This document shows positions 25,462-34,325 of a stretch of DNA of 64,000 bases, piece by piece; the first letter of the stretch is position 1; each line of letters starts with the position of its first letter. The position numbers and the translations under genes were made by a program. The DNA is from Caldilineales bacterium. GTDB lineage: Bacteria > Chloroflexota > Anaerolineae > J102. Location: the NCBI GenBank assembly GCA_019695115.1, contig JAIBAP010000001.1, positions 1 through 64,000 on the forward strand, read 5' to 3'. Under the pieces are notes generated by a model, which was not told the DNA's origin, did not search any database, and saw nothing but the letters and a program-made list of their open reading frames with translations.

Positions 25462-25486
25462 GTCTGGCAACTGCCTGGTCTGGCAA
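25462..25486 (-). promoter_or_regulatory. Direct repeat upstream of ECF sigma gene
   Basis: The 9-base sequence TTGCCAGAC occurs twice on the minus strand (25478-25486 and 25462-25470), 16 bases apart, 26 bases before the GTG. The spacing suits a dimeric activator or a repeated promoter element. Confidence 0.4.
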
Positions 25487-25591
25487 TTGTTTACTAGAAC
25501 ACCGCCGCGGCGGTCTGGTTGCGGTGGGAGGGCGCGAAACTGGGTGGAGATGGCGGGCCATTGTAGCACGGGCCAGAGCACCGACAAAGCG

Positions 25592-25621
25592 TTGGCATCG
25601 GCGACGCCCTTATGCTATGCT
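25592..25621 (+). promoter_or_regulatory. Promoter of fabF-lutABC operon
   Basis: TTGGCA (25592-25597), 18 bases, TATGCT (25616-25621), extended by TGC. It lies about 70 bases before the TTG start of the fabF gene, with a hairpin between. Confidence 0.5.
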
Positions 25622-25635
25622 TCGGCGCCACTTTC

Positions 25636-25668
25636 ACATCTGTCAGGTTTGTGGAACCTGACAGATGT
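25636..25668 (+). repeat. Hairpin in leader of fabF operon
   Basis: Arms ACATCTGTCAGGTT (25636-25649) and its complement (25655-25668) form a perfect 14-base-pair stem. The core CTGTCAGGT is the same as in the terminator at 14163, and a further CTGTCAGG lies next to the ribosome-binding site. Confidence 0.75.
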
Positions 25669-25690
25669 CTTACTCTGTCAGGAGGCCGCT

Positions 25691-26944
25691 TTGACTTCAG
25701 ATTCCACTTCCAACCGTGTGGTCATCACCGGTATGGGCGCCGTCAGCGCTCTGGGCAACGATGTTGCCACGACATGGGAGGGCATGCTGGCCGGGCGCAG
25801 CGGGGCTGTGCATCTGGCCGATGAGATCGACGATGTGCCCGCCCAGATTGCCTGCACCCTCAAGGACTTCCGACCCGAAGAACGTCTGTCGCCGCGGGAG
25901 GCGCGGCGCCTGGGGCGCCTGACCCTGATGGCGATGCTCACCGCCGAGGAGGCCATTGCCGCCGCAGGCATCGAATTGCCCGCAGAGGACCCGACCCGAT
26001 TTGGGATTGAGGTTGGCAGCGCGTTCGGCGCCCTCGACATCGTCGAGGAGGAATCGTTCAAGATCCGCACCCGCGGGCCAAAGAGCCTGAACGTCATCCT
26101 GGCCCCGGCCGTGCTCGTCACCACCACGCCCTGCCATCTGGCCATCCGCTACGGCGCCCAGGGGCCGGTCAATTCGCCGGTGGCAGCCTGCGCCACGGGC
26201 GTGTTCAGCATCGGCGAGGCGGCGCGACGCATCCGGATGGGCGAGGCGGATGTCATGCTGGCGGGCGGCACCGACTCGTATCTGACGCCACTCTTGCGCA
26301 CGGCTTTCAGCCGGCTGGGAGCGATGTCCACCCGCAACGACGAGCCACAGACCGCCTGCCGGCCCTTCGACCTCAACCGCGACGGCATGGTGGCCGGTGA
26401 AGGCGCCGTGACCCTGGTGCTGGAATCGTTGGCGCACGCCCAACGACGGGGCGCCACCATCCTGGCCGAGGTCTGCGGCCTGGGCTTCACCTCCGACGCC
26501 TATCACATGGCTGCGCCCGACCCAGAAGGAAGCGGCGCCGCACGGGCCATGCAGATGGCCCTGCGCCAATCGGCGCTGCGGGCCGAGGACATCGACTATG
26601 TGGCCGCGCACGGCACTGGCACCAAACTCAACGACGCCTCCGAGACCAAGGCGATGAAGCGCGCCCTGGGCGAACACGCCTATGCCCTCCCGGTGGTCTC
26701 GATCAAGCCGATGATCGGACACACGATGGGCGCGGCGGGGGCGTTCGGCGTCTTGACCATCGTCCAGGCCATCCGCACGGGGTGGGTGCCGCCAACCATC
26801 AACTACGAAACCCCCGACCCGGAATGCGACCTGGACTACGCGCCCAACAGCGCCCGTCAGGTGCATGTCGATGCTGGCATGGCCAATGCCTTTGGCTTCG
26901 GCGGCCAGAACGCCTCTCTCATCGTCCGTCGCTTCGAAGCATGA
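25691..26944 (+). CDS. fabF: Beta-ketoacyl-ACP synthase II (FabF-type)
   Basis: A 417-residue KAS I/II enzyme with the catalytic Cys in VAACATGVFSIGEA, the two active-site histidines in AAHGTGTKLND and MIGHTMGAAGA, and a C-terminal NAFGFGGQNASLI. The start is TTG at 25691, seven bases after CAGGAGG; the upstream frame has no good start. It elongates acyl-ACP chains. Its stop overlaps the lutA start (ATGA), an unusual linkage of fatty-acid synthesis with lactate oxidation. Confidence 0.92.
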   Translation: MTSDSTSNRVVITGMGAVSALGNDVATTWEGMLAGRSGAVHLADEIDDVPAQIACTLKDFRPEERLSPREARRLGRLTLMAMLTAEEAIAAAGIELPAEDPTRFGIEVGSAFGALDIVEEESFKIRTRGPKSLNVILAPAVLVTTTPCHLAIRYGAQGPVNSPVAACATGVFSIGEAARRIRMGEADVMLAGGTDSYLTPLLRTAFSRLGAMSTRNDEPQTACRPFDLNRDGMVAGEGAVTLVLESLAHAQRRGATILAEVCGLGFTSDAYHMAAPDPEGSGAARAMQMALRQSALRAEDIDYVAAHGTGTKLNDASETKAMKRALGEHAYALPVVSIKPMIGHTMGAAGAFGVLTIVQAIRTGWVPPTINYETPDPECDLDYAPNSARQVHVDAGMANAFGFGGQNASLIVRRFEA

Positions 26945-27678
26945 CCGGCCCCCAACCTCAGACCGCCCAACTCTTCATCACCTGCCTGGTCGATCACCTC
27001 TATCCTGAGATCGCCGAGGCCGTGGTGACGGTATTGGAGCGGGAGGGCGTGACCGTCGAGGTCCCGCCCGACCAGACCTGCTGCGGCCAGCCGGCCTTCA
27101 ACGGCGGCTTTCTGGCCGAAGCGCGGCAGATGGCGCGGTATTTCCTCGACATCTTCGCCGCCAGCGAGGGGCCGATCGTCTGCCCGTCCGGGTCTTGCGC
27201 CAGCATGGTGGCCCACCACTACACGGGGCTGTTTGCCGGCGAACCAGACTATCTGGCCAAAGCCACGGCCGTAGCCGCCCGGCTGCGCGAGTTCAGCCAA
27301 TTTCTGGTCGAAGACCTGGGCCTGGAGAGCGCCGGCGGGCGGCCCGGTCTTTACACCTACCACCCCACCTGCCACCTGACGCGTGACCTGGGCGTACACG
27401 GCTGCGCCGAGACCCTGCTCGACCACATCCCCGGCGCCGAGCGCCTGCCCTTGCCCGAAGCCGACGCCTGTTGCGGCTTTGGCGGCCTGTTCGCGGTCAA
27501 GTTGCCGGCCGTCTCGTCGGCGATGCTGCACCGCAAGCTGGAAAACGTGAGTGCGAGTGGGGCCGAGACCTGCGTGCTCTGCGACGCCTCGTGTATGACG
27601 CAAATGAACGGCGGGCTGATCGCGGCCGGAAAGCCGCCGATGGTGAGACATCTGGCCGAGGTGCTGGCCGAACGATGA
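26941..27678 (+). CDS. lutA: Lactate utilisation protein A (CCG-domain Fe-S protein)
   Basis: A 245-residue protein with two CCG domains: TCLVDHLYPEIAEAVV, DQTCCGQPAFNGG, YHPTCHLTRDLG and EADACCGFGG. It matches LutA/YkgE, a subunit of the three-part L-lactate dehydrogenase LutABC, which oxidises lactate to pyruvate. The ATG at 26941 overlaps the fabF stop, and its own stop overlaps the lutB ATG. Confidence 0.93.
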   Translation: MTGPQPQTAQLFITCLVDHLYPEIAEAVVTVLEREGVTVEVPPDQTCCGQPAFNGGFLAEARQMARYFLDIFAASEGPIVCPSGSCASMVAHHYTGLFAGEPDYLAKATAVAARLREFSQFLVEDLGLESAGGRPGLYTYHPTCHLTRDLGVHGCAETLLDHIPGAERLPLPEADACCGFGGLFAVKLPAVSSAMLHRKLENVSASGAETCVLCDASCMTQMNGGLIAAGKPPMVRHLAEVLAER

Positions 27679-29078
27679 ACAGCGGCTTCAACCGGCGGGC
27701 CGAGATCGCCCTGGTGAACGATTCGCTGCAACAGGCCCTGCGGCTGACGCGCAGCAAGTTCGTGGATTCGCGCTTGCGCGCCCTGGGCAGCCTGCCACAC
27801 GGCGAAGCCCTGCGCGACCAGGCTCGCATCATCCGCGCCAACACCCTGGCCCGGCTGGACGAGCATCTGCTGGCATTCGAGGCCAGCGCCCGGGCCAACG
27901 GCAGCCAGGTGCACTGGGCGCAAGACGGGGCCGAAGCCTGCGCCATCGTCCGCCAGATCGCCCAAGAGAACGGCGTGCAACGCATCGTCAAGGGCAAGTC
28001 GATGCTAAGCGAGGAGATCGAACTCAATCGCGCCCTGGAGGGAGCCGGGTTGACGGTGTTGGAGACCGACCTGGGCGAGTACATCGTGCAGATCAGCCAC
28101 GACCGCCCCAGCCACATCATCGCCCCCATCATCCACAAAACCAAAGACGAGGTGGCGGCCCTGTTTCACGACCATCTGGGCACCCCAGCCGACGCCGACA
28201 TCCCCACCCTCACCGCCGCCGCCCGCCGCACCTTGCGCCAGGGCTTCCTCCAGGCCGAGATGGGGATCACCGGCGCCAACTTCGGCCTGGCCGAGACGGG
28301 CAGCATCGTGTTGGTGACCAACGAGGGCAACGGCCGTCTGTGCTCGACCGCGCCCTCCATCCACGTCGCCCTCATTGGCACCGAACGGATCGTCCCCACC
28401 CTGGCCGACCTGGGGGTGTTGTTGCAGGTGTTGGCGGCCAGCGCCACGGGTCAGTCCCTCAGCGTCTACACCAGCCTGATCACCGGCCCCCGCCGCAGCC
28501 GCGACGAAGACGGCCCCGACCAGGTGCATATCGTGTTGGTGGACAACGGCCGCACCGCGGCCCTGGCCGGCGAACTGGCCGAGATCCTCTATTGCATCCG
28601 TTGTGGCGCCTGTCTGAATGTGTGCCCGGTGTACCAAAATGTGGGCGGGCACGCCTACGACGCCGTCTATCCCGGCCCGGTCGGCATCGTCGTCAACCCG
28701 GCGCTGGATGGGTTGGGGCCGTGGAACGAGTTGCCGCAAGCCTCCAGCCTGTGCGGGGCCTGCACCGAAGCCTGCCCCGTGCGCATCGACGTCCCGCGCA
28801 TGTTGCTCAAGCTGCGCGCCGATGCCGTGGCCGAGGGCTACGCGCCTGCCTGGCTGCGGGCCGGCATCCGTCTGTACGCCTGGGCCGCCACCCATCCCCG
28901 GCTCTTTCGCCTGGGCGGGCGTTTTGCCCGGCTCGGCCAGCGACTGGCCCCGCGCGCCGCGTTCGGCTGGACGCGACGTCTGCCCGGCCCCCTCGCCGCC
29001 TGGACCGAGACCCGCGCCTTCCCACCGTTGGCCGCCGAGAGTTTCAGCCAGCGGTGGGAGAAGAGGCCCAAGCCATGA
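27675..29078 (+). CDS. lutB: Lactate utilisation protein B (Fe-S/LUD)
   Basis: A 467-residue protein: an LUD domain in the N-terminal two thirds (KGKSMLSEEIELN, GITGANFGLAETGSIVLVTNEGNGR) and a ferredoxin part with CIRCGACLNVCPVY and CGACTEACPVRI. This is the LutB/YkgF architecture. Four-base overlaps with lutA and lutC indicate strict cotranslation. Confidence 0.94.
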   Translation: MNSGFNRRAEIALVNDSLQQALRLTRSKFVDSRLRALGSLPHGEALRDQARIIRANTLARLDEHLLAFEASARANGSQVHWAQDGAEACAIVRQIAQENGVQRIVKGKSMLSEEIELNRALEGAGLTVLETDLGEYIVQISHDRPSHIIAPIIHKTKDEVAALFHDHLGTPADADIPTLTAAARRTLRQGFLQAEMGITGANFGLAETGSIVLVTNEGNGRLCSTAPSIHVALIGTERIVPTLADLGVLLQVLAASATGQSLSVYTSLITGPRRSRDEDGPDQVHIVLVDNGRTAALAGELAEILYCIRCGACLNVCPVYQNVGGHAYDAVYPGPVGIVVNPALDGLGPWNELPQASSLCGACTEACPVRIDVPRMLLKLRADAVAEGYAPAWLRAGIRLYAWAATHPRLFRLGGRFARLGQRLAPRAAFGWTRRLPGPLAAWTETRAFPPLAAESFSQRWEKRPKP

Positions 29079-29764
29079 CCACACCCGCCCGCGCCGCCAT
29101 CCTCGACCGCATCCGCCAGGGCAAGGAACGCGCCTACCTGCCCTCGCTCACCGGCGCCACGCCCCCACCGCCGGCGCCGCCACCCTTCGACGAGCCACTG
29201 ACCCAGGTCTTCAGCCGTGCGGCCACGGCCGTGCAGGCCCAGGTGCACCGCGTCCGCGGCGAGGCCGAGGCCGTGGCGCTGCTGGCGTCTGAGTTCAGGG
29301 CCAGGGGCTGCCGGCAGGTGTTGGGCTGGGCGGCCGGCCAGTTGCAGTTGCCGGGATTGGCCGCGGCCCTGCGTGCGGCCGAGGTCGAACTCATCCCCAG
29401 CCGCTTGCCTGGTCTCCGCCGCCTGGCCGACCTAGAGCAATTGGACCCGATCCCTGCCGGTCTGACGGCGGCGGCGGCCGGGCTCGCCCGCACCGGCAGC
29501 CTGGTGATGTTCGCCGACCGCGACCACGGACGGCTGGCGTCGCTGCTCCCGCCCGTCCATTTCGCCCTCTTGCGCGCCGAGCAGATCTATCCCGACATCG
29601 CCGACTGGTTGGCCGCCGACGCCACCGCCCGCCAGATCGCCGCCAGCAGCAACACCCTCATCATCACCGGCCCCAGCCGCACCGGCGACATCGCCCAGAC
29701 GCTGACACTGGGGGCGCACGGCCCGCGCGAGTTGCACATCGTGCTCGTGGGCAGGCCGGTTTGA
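29075..29764 (+). CDS. lutC: Lactate utilisation protein C (LUD domain)
   Basis: A 229-residue LUD-domain protein of the LutC/YkgG type. Family segments are the ILDRIRQG start, GLTAAAAGLARTGSLVMF, VHFALLRAEQI and the C-terminal TGPSRTGDIAQTLTLGAHGPRELHIVLV. It completes the lutABC operon. A promoter for the next gene overlaps its stop codon. Confidence 0.93.
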   Translation: MTTPARAAILDRIRQGKERAYLPSLTGATPPPPAPPPFDEPLTQVFSRAATAVQAQVHRVRGEAEAVALLASEFRARGCRQVLGWAAGQLQLPGLAAALRAAEVELIPSRLPGLRRLADLEQLDPIPAGLTAAAAGLARTGSLVMFADRDHGRLASLLPPVHFALLRAEQIYPDIADWLAADATARQIAASSNTLIITGPSRTGDIAQTLTLGAHGPRELHIVLVGRPV

Positions 29765-29788
29765 CCGGGCCGGACGAACGGCTATAAT
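29761..29788 (+). promoter_or_regulatory. Promoter overlapping lutC stop
   Basis: TTGACC (29761-29766), 16 bases, TATAAT (29783-29788). The next supported gene starts at 30038, so the leader would be about 240 bases and contains a small ORF at 29827-29907 and a dispersed repeat. Confidence 0.75.
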
Positions 29789-29951
29789 CGCGCTGTTTCT
29801 AGTTTTCGTCTGGAAGGTGAGGTGCAATGTCCGATTCAGCAAACGGCGTGGTTCAGATTCCTGCACCTCGGTCTTGGCGATTGATAGCGGAGAAAACACC
29901 CCATTGATAGTGGAGGAGGCACCCCCAGGTGCGGCTTGAGCACATAAGACC

Positions 29952-29978
29952 CGCACGTGGGCGTGCTCGACTCCGCAG
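29952..29978 (+). repeat. Dispersed CGCAC..GCGTGCTCG element, copy 1
   Basis: This sequence shares the pattern CGCACRT..GCGTGCTCG..CCGCRG with 37161-37189 and 48151-48179. All three are intergenic and on the plus strand. The surrounding ~60 bases are also rich in short inverted GC motifs. Confidence 0.65.
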
Positions 29979-30037
29979 AAACCCGCAGGCGGCACGGACT
30001 GACAAGTGAGATATGCCCAGAAAACGAGGAATAAAAC

Positions 30038-30406
30038 ATGGCAATGTGCTGTTATGATGAAAAAGTAGATATTCTGTACGTTTCCTTCGCAGAGGGCGAG
30101 AAGGCGACTGCCGCCGTGGAATTGAACGACAATATCTTGCTTCGCTTCAACCGCGCCGAGAAGCGTGCGATTGGCCTGACACTGATGGATTTCTCTGTCC
30201 TCATCCAACTCACGCAGCTTGGCCCGCGCCATTTTCGGCTGAGTGGTTTGCAGGATCTCGAACCTGACTGGCAGGAGTTGGTCATCGCCATGATCACGCG
30301 ACCACCGGTCAGCGATATCCTAAAGGTCTCCAGTTTTGTTTCATCGCCGCTCGAAATCGTGCCAATCACCTCTGTCGCCAAACCGCCGCTCCTGATGGCA
30401 GCCTGA
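30038..30406 (+). CDS. DUF2283 family protein
   Basis: A 122-residue protein. The segment YDEKVDILYVSFAEG...VELNDNILLRFNRAEKRAIGLTLMDFS is the typical DUF2283 beta-rich domain, of unknown function and often near toxin-like or mobile genes. The C-terminal 50 residues are an extension beyond the usual short family length. AGGA lies eight bases before the ATG. It ends three bases before yifB. Confidence 0.85.
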   Translation: MAMCCYDEKVDILYVSFAEGEKATAAVELNDNILLRFNRAEKRAIGLTLMDFSVLIQLTQLGPRHFRLSGLQDLEPDWQELVIAMITRPPVSDILKVSSFVSSPLEIVPITSVAKPPLLMAA

Positions 30407-30409
30407 GTC

Positions 30410-31933
30410 ATGCTCGCCAAAGTGCTTTCCTGCGCCGTAGTCGGTCTCGATGGCCGCTTGATCGAGGTGGAACTCGACAAGATCGGGGGCGTGGCGAATT
30501 TCCTCATGGTGGGGCTGCCCGACGCGGCCGTGCAGGAATCGCGAGTACGGGTGCGTTCGGCCATCCGCAACAGCGGCCTGCGCTTCCCCATGGGCACCTA
30601 CACCGTCAACCTGGCCCCGGCCGACCTGCCCAAGCGCGGCCCGGCCTTCGACCTGCCCATCGCCGTCGGCGTGCTGGCCGCCACCGAACAGGCGCCGCTG
30701 GACGCACTCGAGGGCGCGATCTTCGTTGGCGAACTGGCGCTGGATGGCAGTCTGCGCCACGTCAACGGCGTCTTGCCCGTGGCCGACTTTGCCCGCCGCA
30801 ACGGTTTTCGCCGCGTCTACGTGCCCGAGTGCGATGCCGCCGAGGCGGCGCTGATCGACGGCCCCGAAGTCATCCCCGTCGATCATCTCACCCACCTGAT
30901 CAACCACCTGGCGGGCGTCGTCCCCATCCCGCCACAGCCACACCCGCCTGTGACCGAGCCGAGCGGAAGCGGCCAGGCCGTCGATCTGGCCGATGTCAAG
31001 GGGCAGGAGCATGTCAAACGGGCGCTGGAAGTGGCAGCGGCCGGGGGGCACAACATGGTCATGGTGGGGCCGCCCGGTTCGGGCAAGACGCTGTTGGCCC
31101 GCTGTCTGCCCGCCATCTTGCCACGGCTGACCGACGACGAAGCCCTGGAGGTCACGCGCATCTACTCGGTGGCTGACCAACTGCCCGCCGAAAGCCCGCT
31201 GATGCGCGCCCGGCCTTTTCGCTCGCCTCACCACACCATCTCCTATGCCGGGCTGATCGGCGGCGGCCGCGTCCCCCGCCCCGGCGAGATCAGTCTGGCC
31301 CATCGCGGCGTCCTCTTCCTGGACGAACTGCCCGAATTCGGCAACCACATGCTGGAAATGCTGCGACAGCCGCTGGAAGATAAGCAGATCACCCTCTCAC
31401 GGGCGGCCACCGCCGTCACCTTTCCCACCAACTTCATGCTGGTGGGCAGCATGAACCCCTGCCCGTGCGGCTATTTTGGCGACCCGGTGCGCGCCTGCAC
31501 CTGCGCCAGCGCCGCCGTCCAGAACTATCAGAAGCGGATCTCCGGCCCCCTGCTCGACCGCATCGACATCCATGTGCAGGTGCCGCGTGTGGATTTTGAC
31601 AAGCTGACCGACGACACGCGCGGCGAAGCCTCCAGCACGGTGCGCGAACGAGTGCAGGCGGCCCGCGCCCGCCAGGAAAGGCGGCTGCAGAACACGCCCG
31701 CGCGCTGCAACGCCGACATGGGGCCGACCGAGGTGCGGGAGTTCTGCCAGCTGGACGAGACCGGGCACAGTCTCATCGGCGCCGCCATGCGCCAGCTCAA
31801 CCTCAGCGCCCGCGCCTATCATCGCGTCCTCAAGCTGGCGCGCACTATCGCCGACCTGGCCGACAGCGACGCCATCCGCCCGGCGCACATCGCCGAAGCG
31901 ATCCAATATCGCCCGCGGCAGCGGAGCAGCTAG
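30410..31933 (+). CDS. YifB/ComM-family Mg-chelatase-like AAA+ ATPase
   Basis: A 507-residue protein with three parts: an N-terminal Lon-protease-like ChlI domain (residues 1-170), a AAA+ domain with Walker A GPPGSGKT near residue 223 and Walker B GVLFLDELPEF near 302, and a C-terminal Mg-chelatase helical domain. Family members with this layout (ComM) are hexameric helicases that promote branch migration during natural transformation. The FGDPVRACTC cysteine cluster is also conserved in the family. Confidence 0.93.
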   Translation: MLAKVLSCAVVGLDGRLIEVELDKIGGVANFLMVGLPDAAVQESRVRVRSAIRNSGLRFPMGTYTVNLAPADLPKRGPAFDLPIAVGVLAATEQAPLDALEGAIFVGELALDGSLRHVNGVLPVADFARRNGFRRVYVPECDAAEAALIDGPEVIPVDHLTHLINHLAGVVPIPPQPHPPVTEPSGSGQAVDLADVKGQEHVKRALEVAAAGGHNMVMVGPPGSGKTLLARCLPAILPRLTDDEALEVTRIYSVADQLPAESPLMRARPFRSPHHTISYAGLIGGGRVPRPGEISLAHRGVLFLDELPEFGNHMLEMLRQPLEDKQITLSRAATAVTFPTNFMLVGSMNPCPCGYFGDPVRACTCASAAVQNYQKRISGPLLDRIDIHVQVPRVDFDKLTDDTRGEASSTVRERVQAARARQERRLQNTPARCNADMGPTEVREFCQLDETGHSLIGAAMRQLNLSARAYHRVLKLARTIADLADSDAIRPAHIAEAIQYRPRQRSS

Positions 31934-31974
31934 GGCCAGGTCACTTTGTCTCCCTGTCCGGCTGAAGGGACGGT

Positions 31975-32004
31975 TTGACGCCCGGCGGGGCGGCGGCATA
32001 TAAT
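31975..32004 (+). promoter_or_regulatory. Promoter of DUF151 gene
   Basis: TTGACG (31975-31980), 18 bases, TATAAT (31999-32004), 30 bases before the ATG. Confidence 0.8.
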
Positions 32005-32034
32005 CTGGCTATCCCTTTCGCTTGGAGCCAGACC

Positions 32035-32562
32035 ATGATCGAAGTCGTCATTGACAGCGTTCGTATCAGCCTGATGTCGCAGCACCGCGTGGTCGTTTTG
32101 CGCGAGAAAGGCGGCCAGCGCTATTTGCCGATCTGGATTGGCGCGCCCGAAGCCGATGCCATCACCTTGCGTTTACAGGGCGTGCAGGTCGACCGGCCGC
32201 TGACGCATGACCTGCTGGCGCGCACGATCCGCACCCTGGGCGGCGAGATGCAGCACGTCGTCGTCAATGACCTGCGCTCGGACGTGTTCTATGCCCAGAT
32301 CGTGGTGGAGTACAACGAGCGCGAGATGCACATCGACTCCCGGCCCAGCGATGCCATCGCTCTGGCAGTGCGGGCGGAAGTGCCGCTGTTCGTCAGCGAC
32401 AAGGTGATGAAGGAGGCCGGGCGCTATCCTGACGAGGACGTGGCCCCCAGCCTGGTGGAGGGCGCGCAAGCGCCGGAGCCGGAAGTGACGAGCGAAGACC
32501 TGAGCGCCTTCGCCGACTTCATCGAAGAACTGAACCTGGACGATTTCGGCGGCAAACGCTAA
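32035..32562 (+). CDS. Bifunctional nuclease-family protein (DUF151)
   Basis: A 175-residue protein with the DUF151 fold: [53 protein letters not shown] second, UVR-like C-terminal segment is replaced by an acidic tail. Plant homologues have nuclease activity; the bacterial role is not established. A hairpin with a short T run separates it from dnaB. Confidence 0.9.
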   Translation: MIEVVIDSVRISLMSQHRVVVLREKGGQRYLPIWIGAPEADAITLRLQGVQVDRPLTHDLLARTIRTLGGEMQHVVVNDLRSDVFYAQIVVEYNEREMHIDSRPSDAIALAVRAEVPLFVSDKVMKEAGRYPDEDVAPSLVEGAQAPEPEVTSEDLSAFADFIEELNLDDFGGKR

Positions 32563-32587
32563 CCCCGGCGCGGCCGCCAGCCCACCT

Positions 32588-32616
32588 GCGACGCCTGCTT
32601 GCCAGGCGTCGCTTTG
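32588..32616 (+). terminator. Hairpin between DUF151 gene and dnaB
   Basis: GCGACGCCTG and its complement (32588-32597 and 32603-32612) form a ten-base-pair stem followed by TTTGT, ending 11 bases before the dnaB ATG. It may be a weak terminator. Confidence 0.6.
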
Positions 32617-32626
32617 TCTCTGCCCC

Positions 32627-33976
32627 ATGAGCACCCCGCCCGATAAAACCATCCCCAGCAACATCCAGGCCGAAGAAGCCCTGCTCGGCAGCCTGATGAT
32701 CGATTCGGATGCGGTCATCCAGGTGGCGACGATTGTGGCGGCCGAGGATTTCTACGTGCAGCGGCACGGCTGGATCTACGAGGCCATCCGCAAGCTGCAC
32801 GACGAGCGCCAGCCGATCGACTTCCTGACGGTGGTGGATGAACTGGAGCGGCGGGGGCAGTTGGCCGATGTAGGCGGGGCCGCGGCCATCAGTTCGCTGA
32901 TCAATGCCGTGCCCTCGGCCGTCCATGCCGTCAGCTACGCCGAGATCGTGCAACGCACCTCGACCCTGCGCCAACTGATCACGGCGGCCGGCCAGATCGT
33001 GCGCATGGCCTATGAGGACACGCAGGATGTTCAGCAGGTGGTGGATCAGTCGGAACAGCTGATCTTCAGCATCTCCGAGCGGCGGCTGCACCGCGACCTG
33101 GAGCCGGTGCGCAGCATCATGCGCGAGGTGATGAGCGAACTGGACGAGCTTCACCGCCGCAAGGGCGAGGTGTTGGGCGTCCCAACCGGCTTCAAGGCCC
33201 TGGACAAGCTGCTGGGCGGGATGCAGGAGTCGGATCTGATCATCGTCGCCGCCCGGCCGGGCATGGGCAAGACCAGTCTGGCGCTGACGATGGCGTTGAA
33301 TGCCTCCAAGCGCCACGGCGTCCGCGTGGGCATCTTCAGCCTGGAGATGAGCTCCGAGCAGTTGGTGCAGCGCCTGCTCTCGCAAGAGACGCGCATCGAT
33401 TCGCAGCGGCTGCGGCTGGGCCAGATCCAGGACAACGAGTGGGAGCGCATCGCCCTGGCCTCGGGTGTGCTCTCAGAGTGCCCGATCTTCATCGACGACA
33501 GCGCCGCCCTGACCCCGTTCGAGCTGCGCACCAAAGCCCGGCGGCTGGATGCGGAGTACGGCGTCGATCTGTTGATCATCGACTACATGCAACTGATGTA
33601 CTCTGGTACGCGCTCCGAAAACCGCGTCCAGGAGATCAGCTTCATCTCGCGTTCGCTCAAGCAGCTGGCCCGCGAGCTGGAGGTGCCGGTGATCGCCATT
33701 TCGCAGCTCAGCCGCCAGGTGGAGTCGCGGGCCGACAAGAAGCCGCAACTGAGCGACCTGCGCGAGAGCGGCTCGATCGAACAGGACGCCGATGTGGTTA
33801 TGTTCGTCTTTCGCGAGGATCAATATAAAGAAGAGAGCGAGCGCAAGAACATCGCCGAGATCATCATCGCCAAACACCGCCACGGCCCCACCGGCAATGT
33901 CGATTTGTACTTCAACAAGGAATTCACCCATTTCGACGAGCTGGCGATGGTGAGGGAGGATATTCGGATCGAGTAG
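32627..33976 (+). CDS. dnaB: Replicative DNA helicase DnaB
   Basis: A 449-residue protein of standard DnaB length. The N-terminal domain ([24 protein letters not shown]) binds primase, and the RecA-like domain carries Walker [10 protein letters not shown] near residue 211, [12 protein letters not shown], Walker [11 protein letters not shown] and ISQLSRQVE, ending in DRL-like [15 protein letters not shown]. No intein is present. The DnaD-like and DnaC-like genes directly downstream should supply its loading apparatus. Confidence 0.96.
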   Translation: MSTPPDKTIPSNIQAEEALLGSLMIDSDAVIQVATIVAAEDFYVQRHGWIYEAIRKLHDERQPIDFLTVVDELERRGQLADVGGAAAISSLINAVPSAVHAVSYAEIVQRTSTLRQLITAAGQIVRMAYEDTQDVQQVVDQSEQLIFSISERRLHRDLEPVRSIMREVMSELDELHRRKGEVLGVPTGFKALDKLLGGMQESDLIIVAARPGMGKTSLALTMALNASKRHGVRVGIFSLEMSSEQLVQRLLSQETRIDSQRLRLGQIQDNEWERIALASGVLSECPIFIDDSAALTPFELRTKARRLDAEYGVDLLIIDYMQLMYSGTRSENRVQEISFISRSLKQLARELEVPVIAISQLSRQVESRADKKPQLSDLRESGSIEQDADVVMFVFREDQYKEESERKNIAEIIIAKHRHGPTGNVDLYFNKEFTHFDELAMVREDIRIE

Positions 33977-33978
33977 GA

Positions 33979-34240
33979 AGGTCGCAAGTGGCAAGTGGCA
34001 AGTGGCAAGTGGCAAGTGGCAAGTGGCAAGTGGCAAGTGGCAAGTGGCAAGTGGCAAGTGGCAGGTGGCAAGTGGCAAGTGGCAAGTGGCAAGTGGCAAG
34101 TGGCAGGTGGCAAGTGGCAAGTGGCAAGTGGCAGGTCGCAAGTGGCAGGTCGCAAGTGGCAGGTCGCAAGTGGCAGGTCGCAAGTGGCAGGTCGCAAGTG
34201 GCAGGTCGCAAGTGGCAGGTCGCAAGTGACAAGTGGCAAT
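33979..34240 (-). repeat. Long heptamer array ACTTGCC
   Basis: About 37 consecutive units of GGCAAGT, in places GGCAGGT or CGCAAGT, follow the dnaB stop codon without a gap. This is the longest and most regular array in the window. Variant units cluster at the far end in an alternating GGCAGGT/CGCAAGT pattern. The pyrimidine-rich strand is minus and points into dnaB. All three frames stay open over most of it, but I do not regard it as coding. Confidence 0.95.
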
Positions 34241-34263
34241 TTAGTAACCAATTACCAATAACC

Positions 34264-34325
34264 AGTTACCGACGCCAACTCCGCAATTCGCATTTCGCAA
34301 TCCGCAATCCACAGTCCGCACTCCC
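34264..34325 (+). repeat. Heptamer array CGCAATY before DnaD-like gene
   Basis: About six units of CGCAATC/CGCATTT-like heptamers run up to the ATG at 34326. The pyrimidine-rich strand is plus and no Shine-Dalgarno is visible. Confidence 0.75.

Noticed and set aside
29836-30044. Two minus-strand ORFs of about 65 residues
   Set aside because: They cross a promoter leader and a dispersed repeat, lack a ribosome-binding site and show no recognisable sequence.
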